From NCBI GenBank assembly GCA_036937835.1, contig CM072879.1, positions 6,380,501-6,444,500 on the forward strand: a stretch of 64,000 nucleotides of DNA. The letters are read 5' to 3'. This DNA is from Pampus argenteus (Eukaryota > Chordata > Actinopteri > Scombriformes > Stromateidae). Within the stretch, counting starts at the first letter, position 1, and every line of letters begins with the position of its first letter. The position numbers and the translations under genes are program-made. Positions 59,301 to 64,000 of the stretch are shown here, in pieces. The notes under the pieces were generated by a model. It had not been told where the DNA came from and searched no databases. It was given only the letters and a program-made list of their open reading frames with translations.

Positions 59301-62300
59301 AGAGTGTGCATACCTCACGGACGTGTATATCCTTGTGCTATTTCTGGATATTGCCATCGTAAGCAAACAATGTCATGTTAAGACGATTGAGTCCAATTTT
59401 TTGAAAAGCATTCAGTGCCTCCCTTTGATTATTATCTGCCATTTTAATCAAAGCCAGCCTAGGCTGTGGTCAATATGTCTTAAGTGCTCGCTTCAATCAT
59501 ATAAGCACTGATTCCCGGACCGTGTGGCGGGACAATAAATAGCATATGGCTTAGCGTTTGAGCTGACAGATGTCCACGCTGGACAAATAGAGAGCAGGAA
59601 AAAATAATCATGACTTTAGCTTTGAGCTGCGTCCGTGGCCTAGGGTCAAGGGGGTCAGAGTTGGGGGCAAAGAACAATGGCGCAAGGAAATGGGGAGGTG
59701 CAGCGCTGTAGCTAAATACCAGCTAAGTAGGTCACGTTTTCTTCTTATGTGTAGTGACAAGGAAGACGTTTCACTTTACAGCACAATATTTTGCAATTGC
59801 AAATAATGCAATGGATGAATTACTGTATTTTCTAGTTTTGGCTGAGGAATATAGAAACAACACCAAACAGTCCATTAAACAGTTTCAGAGAAATGCTTGG
59901 GACTTTCTATTCACACCCTAAAGCCTACTATCGAACCATTAGCATTGGTGGATTCATGCCAAGTGTAATTGTGACATTTTTCTTTCACTTTATTTCCACT
60001 TCTTCTTTTTCTACCTTTCATTGACTTATGATGGGGAGTCCCTGTGGGGAAGTCCCCAGAGCAGATGTGTGTGTGTGTGTGTGTATCACAGTGTAAAGAG
60101 CAAGGAGGACTTTTTAAATGCTGGTAAGGTGTTTCTTAGTCAATATGATCATTTCCAGTGTTTGCTATAGGTCATAAGGCTTGATTTTGAAATAGGCCTA
60201 CATTTATAGGAAATAGAGGCAAGTTCATCCTAAATGTGGAATTTCAGTAGGAAATTACCAGATTCAGCCTCCCAGTCTGTCTTTGTCTAACATACTGTAC
60301 ATACACACACACACACACACACACGCCTGGCACACGCAGCACTGGAAATTGTGTCAGCCCAGTATAAATCCCTTTTGACATATGAGCATGCCAGTGACCT
60401 TATTACCATGACAACAGTTTCTACAGGATAATAACATTGTGGCAATACTGACACAATATGACAACAACATGGACACTTATTGTGCGAAGTGTTGCTGAGA
60501 GGTGAACCGCTCACGTTTTATTTTCCCCTTCCAGCCGTTTCTTGCTTTTTCTCGCCTCTTGTGGTTTATGTCTTTTTTCTTTTTTATTTATGTGGCCTGA
60601 TTTTTCTGTGTCTTTTGGAATGTGTGTGTCTGTGTGTGTGTGTGTCTGTGTGTGTGTCTGTGTTGGGTAACGCATTTAGAAAATTCAGGTATTCAGGTAG
60701 TCTCAGAGCTAGAGAAGGAAAGCATCCTTCCAGCAGCTTTTAAAACAAGATTGATGTAAAGGTAGGTCAGGCCTATATGTATGTGTGTGTGTGTGTGCGC
60801 GTGTGTGTGATTCAAATATGTGTACACCCACACAAGAATCCTAAAATAAATGCTTCTTCTTTCATACATGTGAGCGCATTCAGCAGAACTGAACAACACA
60901 TCCACCACCCCCTCCGTTTCCTCTTCTGCCTCCTCCTCACCTTCGCTTTCCAACCATCGATCCTGACAGAGAGGGAGAATGTCAGGGAAATTTGTGAAAA
61001 CCAGGAAAGAAAAACAAAAAACAGTTGTTTTTTTTTTGCTATTTTGACCAACAGTATTAGAATCTTAGGCTCGTCTTGTCTTCTTGTGTTTTTGGTGGGG
61101 AGGCAGCTTCGAGAGACACTGCACTTGTGGAAATTGTTAGAGAATGCAGCGCATGATTCAAATATGGGTGCTTAGTATTTCATATTAACAGTTACATCAG
61201 AGTAAATACCTTTTTTTATAAGCAATTTATCCAGCTGAAATGACAACGGCTGCTAGCATATATTGTTTGGCTTTGGGAGTAATGCCACATTAGTGCAACT
61301 AGTGTAGTTAATAAGATAGTTATCCATGCATGCTAATGTTTCCCCCCACTGTTTAGGGGAGTGAATGATCAATTACATAACATCATCCCAGACCTCAGTC
61401 GCTATTAGACAATGTTTCAAGCTGCTACTTTCTTCTTTGTGACTCTACAAACCTTAACATTACATTATAAGTTTAAAGGTTTTAAAAGCTGTCTTGTGAC
61501 ATGAACCACCACCTGGAATCTATTAACATTTGCACTGATTGCATGCGCCTAATTAGTTCCCTTCATTCGCACACCTCATTTTGCGTCTTTAATCTAAAAG
61601 AATTCATTCAGAATGGTGAAAATAGTTTGCATGTGCACACTTCAAAAACTTTAAGTGAGCAGGAGAGGGAGTGAGAGGTAGAACCGTCCAGCCAGGAGAG
61701 CGAGGCATAGATAGATAGATGGATGATGAGTCAGAGGGGAGATGGAGGCTGAGGGAAGAGAGGGAGAAGTGCTGATGAATGGGTTGATGGCACACTGACC
61801 CACTAATGTTGCAGCTGCATTGCCAGTGGCTTCACTTGGCCTGGTAGAACACACACACACACACATAACTGAGCACTGATACATGCACACTAATTAATAA
61901 GCCTTTTTAACTGGACTTACATCTCACTTACATCCTATATAAGGGAAAATACACTTTTTCTTTGAGGACCAGGGATACGTGGTCATCGTGTGCATCCACT
62001 GTTACACTCCTAGATATGTACTGCTGAATTACGCATTGGAAACCACACACTGGTTCACTTCTGCTTATCACTCGTTTGCTGTTAAAGGTCATGAAACAGA
62101 GGAAGCGGTGCTGGGCCTGCACAGGAAATCATCCATTGGATATCACAACTTTTGGCCACACTGGGTTTCTAAATCTGTCAAATATATTTTTAGATTATAA
62201 CAGCTGAAGAGTTTCAAAGCATAGAGAGTGAGAGAGATTTTAGTTCAAGTGTGAACTATGTCTTTTTTTTTTTTTTTAGGGATGATAATCATATGATGTT

Positions 62301-62431
62301 CAAATCAATCGAAAGGTCGTTAACCTTTTATAGCCTTGAGCCAAAATGTGACATAGTGAACGCCTGACAGTAAAATTCTCATAATGGTGTCATTTGTTTA
62401 GTAAATGCCTTTTATTGGTTTGTACTTTAGA

Positions 62432-62466
<35 letters not shown>
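62432..62466. repeat. (TA)n microsatellite
   Basis: A TA dinucleotide run of about 15 units with one AAA interruption at its left end. Confidence 0.9.
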
Positions 62467-62470
<4 letters not shown>

Positions 62471-63090
62471 GTAGTGTTTGAGTTGAACTGCTTCCGTGTT
62501 TTCTCTCTAGTCTCAGGCTCCAGATGTTCTTATATATATTTTATGTCACAGCACAACAAACACCGGTGCCCTGCTTCATCTTTTGATTTGTTTTTGGATT
62601 TGAAGACTCCCTAGCTCTATTTCTCATCTTCTGAACCCACAGACTGAACCTGTTTACACACGGCAGGCTGACTGGGTCCCTTTCTGCATGTAGTTGGAGG
62701 CAACGGGCTATAATGGGTGTTGTGTTCCAGCAGTGAAGAGCTGGAGAGGCTCAGTGTGTGTGAGCTCTTAAATCTCCCGAGCTTCAAATTACAATGAATA
62801 CAAAATAGGATTTAACAATAACAACGGAACGCAGTTACATCAATACAGTACAGTCAGAGTTAAAGTTAAACGAAATTGAACCTTGACCCCAAATACATGC
62901 ATCCAATGAGATTCTGTTCTTCTGGAAGTTATGACAGTAATAATTAACTGTAGAAAAGATTGAAGATCTTCATCTGCATCTCCCACAGTTTTGTACTTCT
63001 ATTCTCTCTCCTACCAGGACTGAAGTCAAAAGCCTCAAGCAGGGCAGAAAATGTAAGAGAGGACAGGGACACAAAGTTAGAAAATTAAGA

Positions 63091-63137
63091 GTTGGTGGCC
63101 TGATGGTTAAGGCGTATACCACTTAACTGCAATGTCC
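63091..63137 (+). mobile_element. tRNA-derived SINE head fragment (possible)
   Basis: The string ggtggcctgatggttaaggc followed by gtataccacttaactgcaatgtcc resembles the 5' tRNA-like part (box A region, anticodon-stem equivalent) of a common fish SINE. Box B and the tail are missing. It is not a functional tRNA gene. Confidence 0.4.
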
Positions 63138-64000
63138 ATATACATAGGTGACTAATTAACTCAATCTGAGAGACTGTCTGTTCAGGAGATCTAATTAAAA
63201 GCTCAACACCTTCTGAGGACATCAACGCTTCCAGTGGTGGATGTTGTCTCTGGAATGATGTTTGATACGCAAACACACAGGGGCGGGGGAGGTATGATGA
63301 CACGTATCCCGGGGGAAAGGAATCACACACATGTAGTGCGCAGAATTAGGATGTGATGTGACTGACAGCTAGTGACAGGTCTGTGCGAGGAGGCTGCCTG
63401 GATGTGCACTCTTTCAGGGTGGCTTGACACTGCCTCTTTAATATCTCCATTAGAGACAACGAAAAAGCGCACCAGCAGGATGTCGCCTCCATTCTAAAAA
63501 ACAAATAAATAAATAAAATAGGCCAGACAGAGTGTTGAGGACTCGGTGAACGCAGGGTCTTTGTTTGCATTGGTAGTTGTGAGCGCCATAGAACATTTCA
63601 TCATCTAAATTGGCGTGAATAAACAGAAGGTGAGACAGGTTCTCTGCTGGCCATATGGGGCTTTAACCTTCACTGCTGCTTGCATAAGCCAGTCAGCTGG
63701 TTAGAGGCGGAATAAAGGTCCACTATGTAAACCCAAGACATTAAACCACAAAGTCCCCCGTCTCACCCAGCCCGGGGCTGCGTTGACTGTCGGCAGGTCA
63801 CGTCGTTTTCCAGAGAATGACGTGAATCTGTATCATTCTCAGAATTTGTTTCGCATGTGGTCTGCACGATGGTGAGGTAATGAGGTCAAGTAAAGCGGAT
63901 GGGAGCAGTGTTGGATGGGAAAAAGGAGACCTGTAAGAAAAGGGCAGCGGCACTGACATACTGGCAACCCAGCCTGAAAAGCTTCAGTAGCAAAGCTGCC

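Larger units (their letters stand above)
54546..64000. other. Gene-free downstream region
   Basis: No coding exon is recognised. Contents are AC/GT microsatellites (57236-57246, 57591-57606, 60064-60083, 60303-60324, 60781-60809), TA tract 62436-62465, G or C runs (58407-58418), and small mobile element remnants near 56300 and 63091. Parts such as 58640-59300 are complex-sequence non-repetitive DNA that could be conserved non-coding elements; this is speculation. Confidence 0.5.

Overview
The window is nuclear DNA from a ray-finned fish, probably a percomorph teleost. The evidence is split genes with GT-AG introns, dense AC/GT microsatellites, fish-type Tc1/mariner, hAT and LINE remnants, and a gene set matching the human chromosome 1p35 block KPNA6-TXLNA-EIF3I-HDAC1-MARCKSL1. 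No bacterial, plasmid or CRISPR features are present.

Layout. Positions 1-19300 form a gene-free region rich in microsatellites. It also holds a foldback-like inverted repeat (8041-9000) beside a strong G-quadruplex motif, a LINE 3' fragment (about 9520-9855) and a 24-base G tract. Five complete protein-coding genes follow: kpna6 (+, 19471-27070, importin alpha, 14 coding exons, very long 3' UTR), txlna (+, 33145-36703, alpha-taxilin, 10 coding exons plus a 5' UTR exon), eif3i (+, 39166-42725, eIF3 subunit i, 11 exons, one U12-type intron), hdac1 (-, 44450-49150, histone deacetylase 1, 12 exons) and marcksl1 (-, 52548-54174, MARCKS-like 1, 2 exons). eif3i and hdac1 converge tail to tail. From 54550 to the end I found no gene, only simple repeats and small transposon or SINE remnants.

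Exon models were joined by hand, using splice sites, reading phase and remembered vertebrate family sequences. Resulting lengths are 535 (or 538), 543, 325, 482 and 213 residues; the first four equal or nearly equal the human proteins. The genes do not form one pathway. They cover nuclear import, vesicle traffic, translation initiation, chromatin deacetylation and membrane-actin signalling, and are neighbours by ancient synteny.

Most notable observations: a palindrome-based motif family (GCTAACGTTAGC and TTAGC/GCTAA pieces) clustered in the first introns of four of the five genes; a perfect 28-bp hairpin in kpna6 intron 1; a near-consensus U12 intron in eif3i; two hAT-type MITEs with 8-bp target duplications, one filling more than half of the last hdac1 intron; and three exons whose 3' splice sites are preceded by GT or TA microsatellites.
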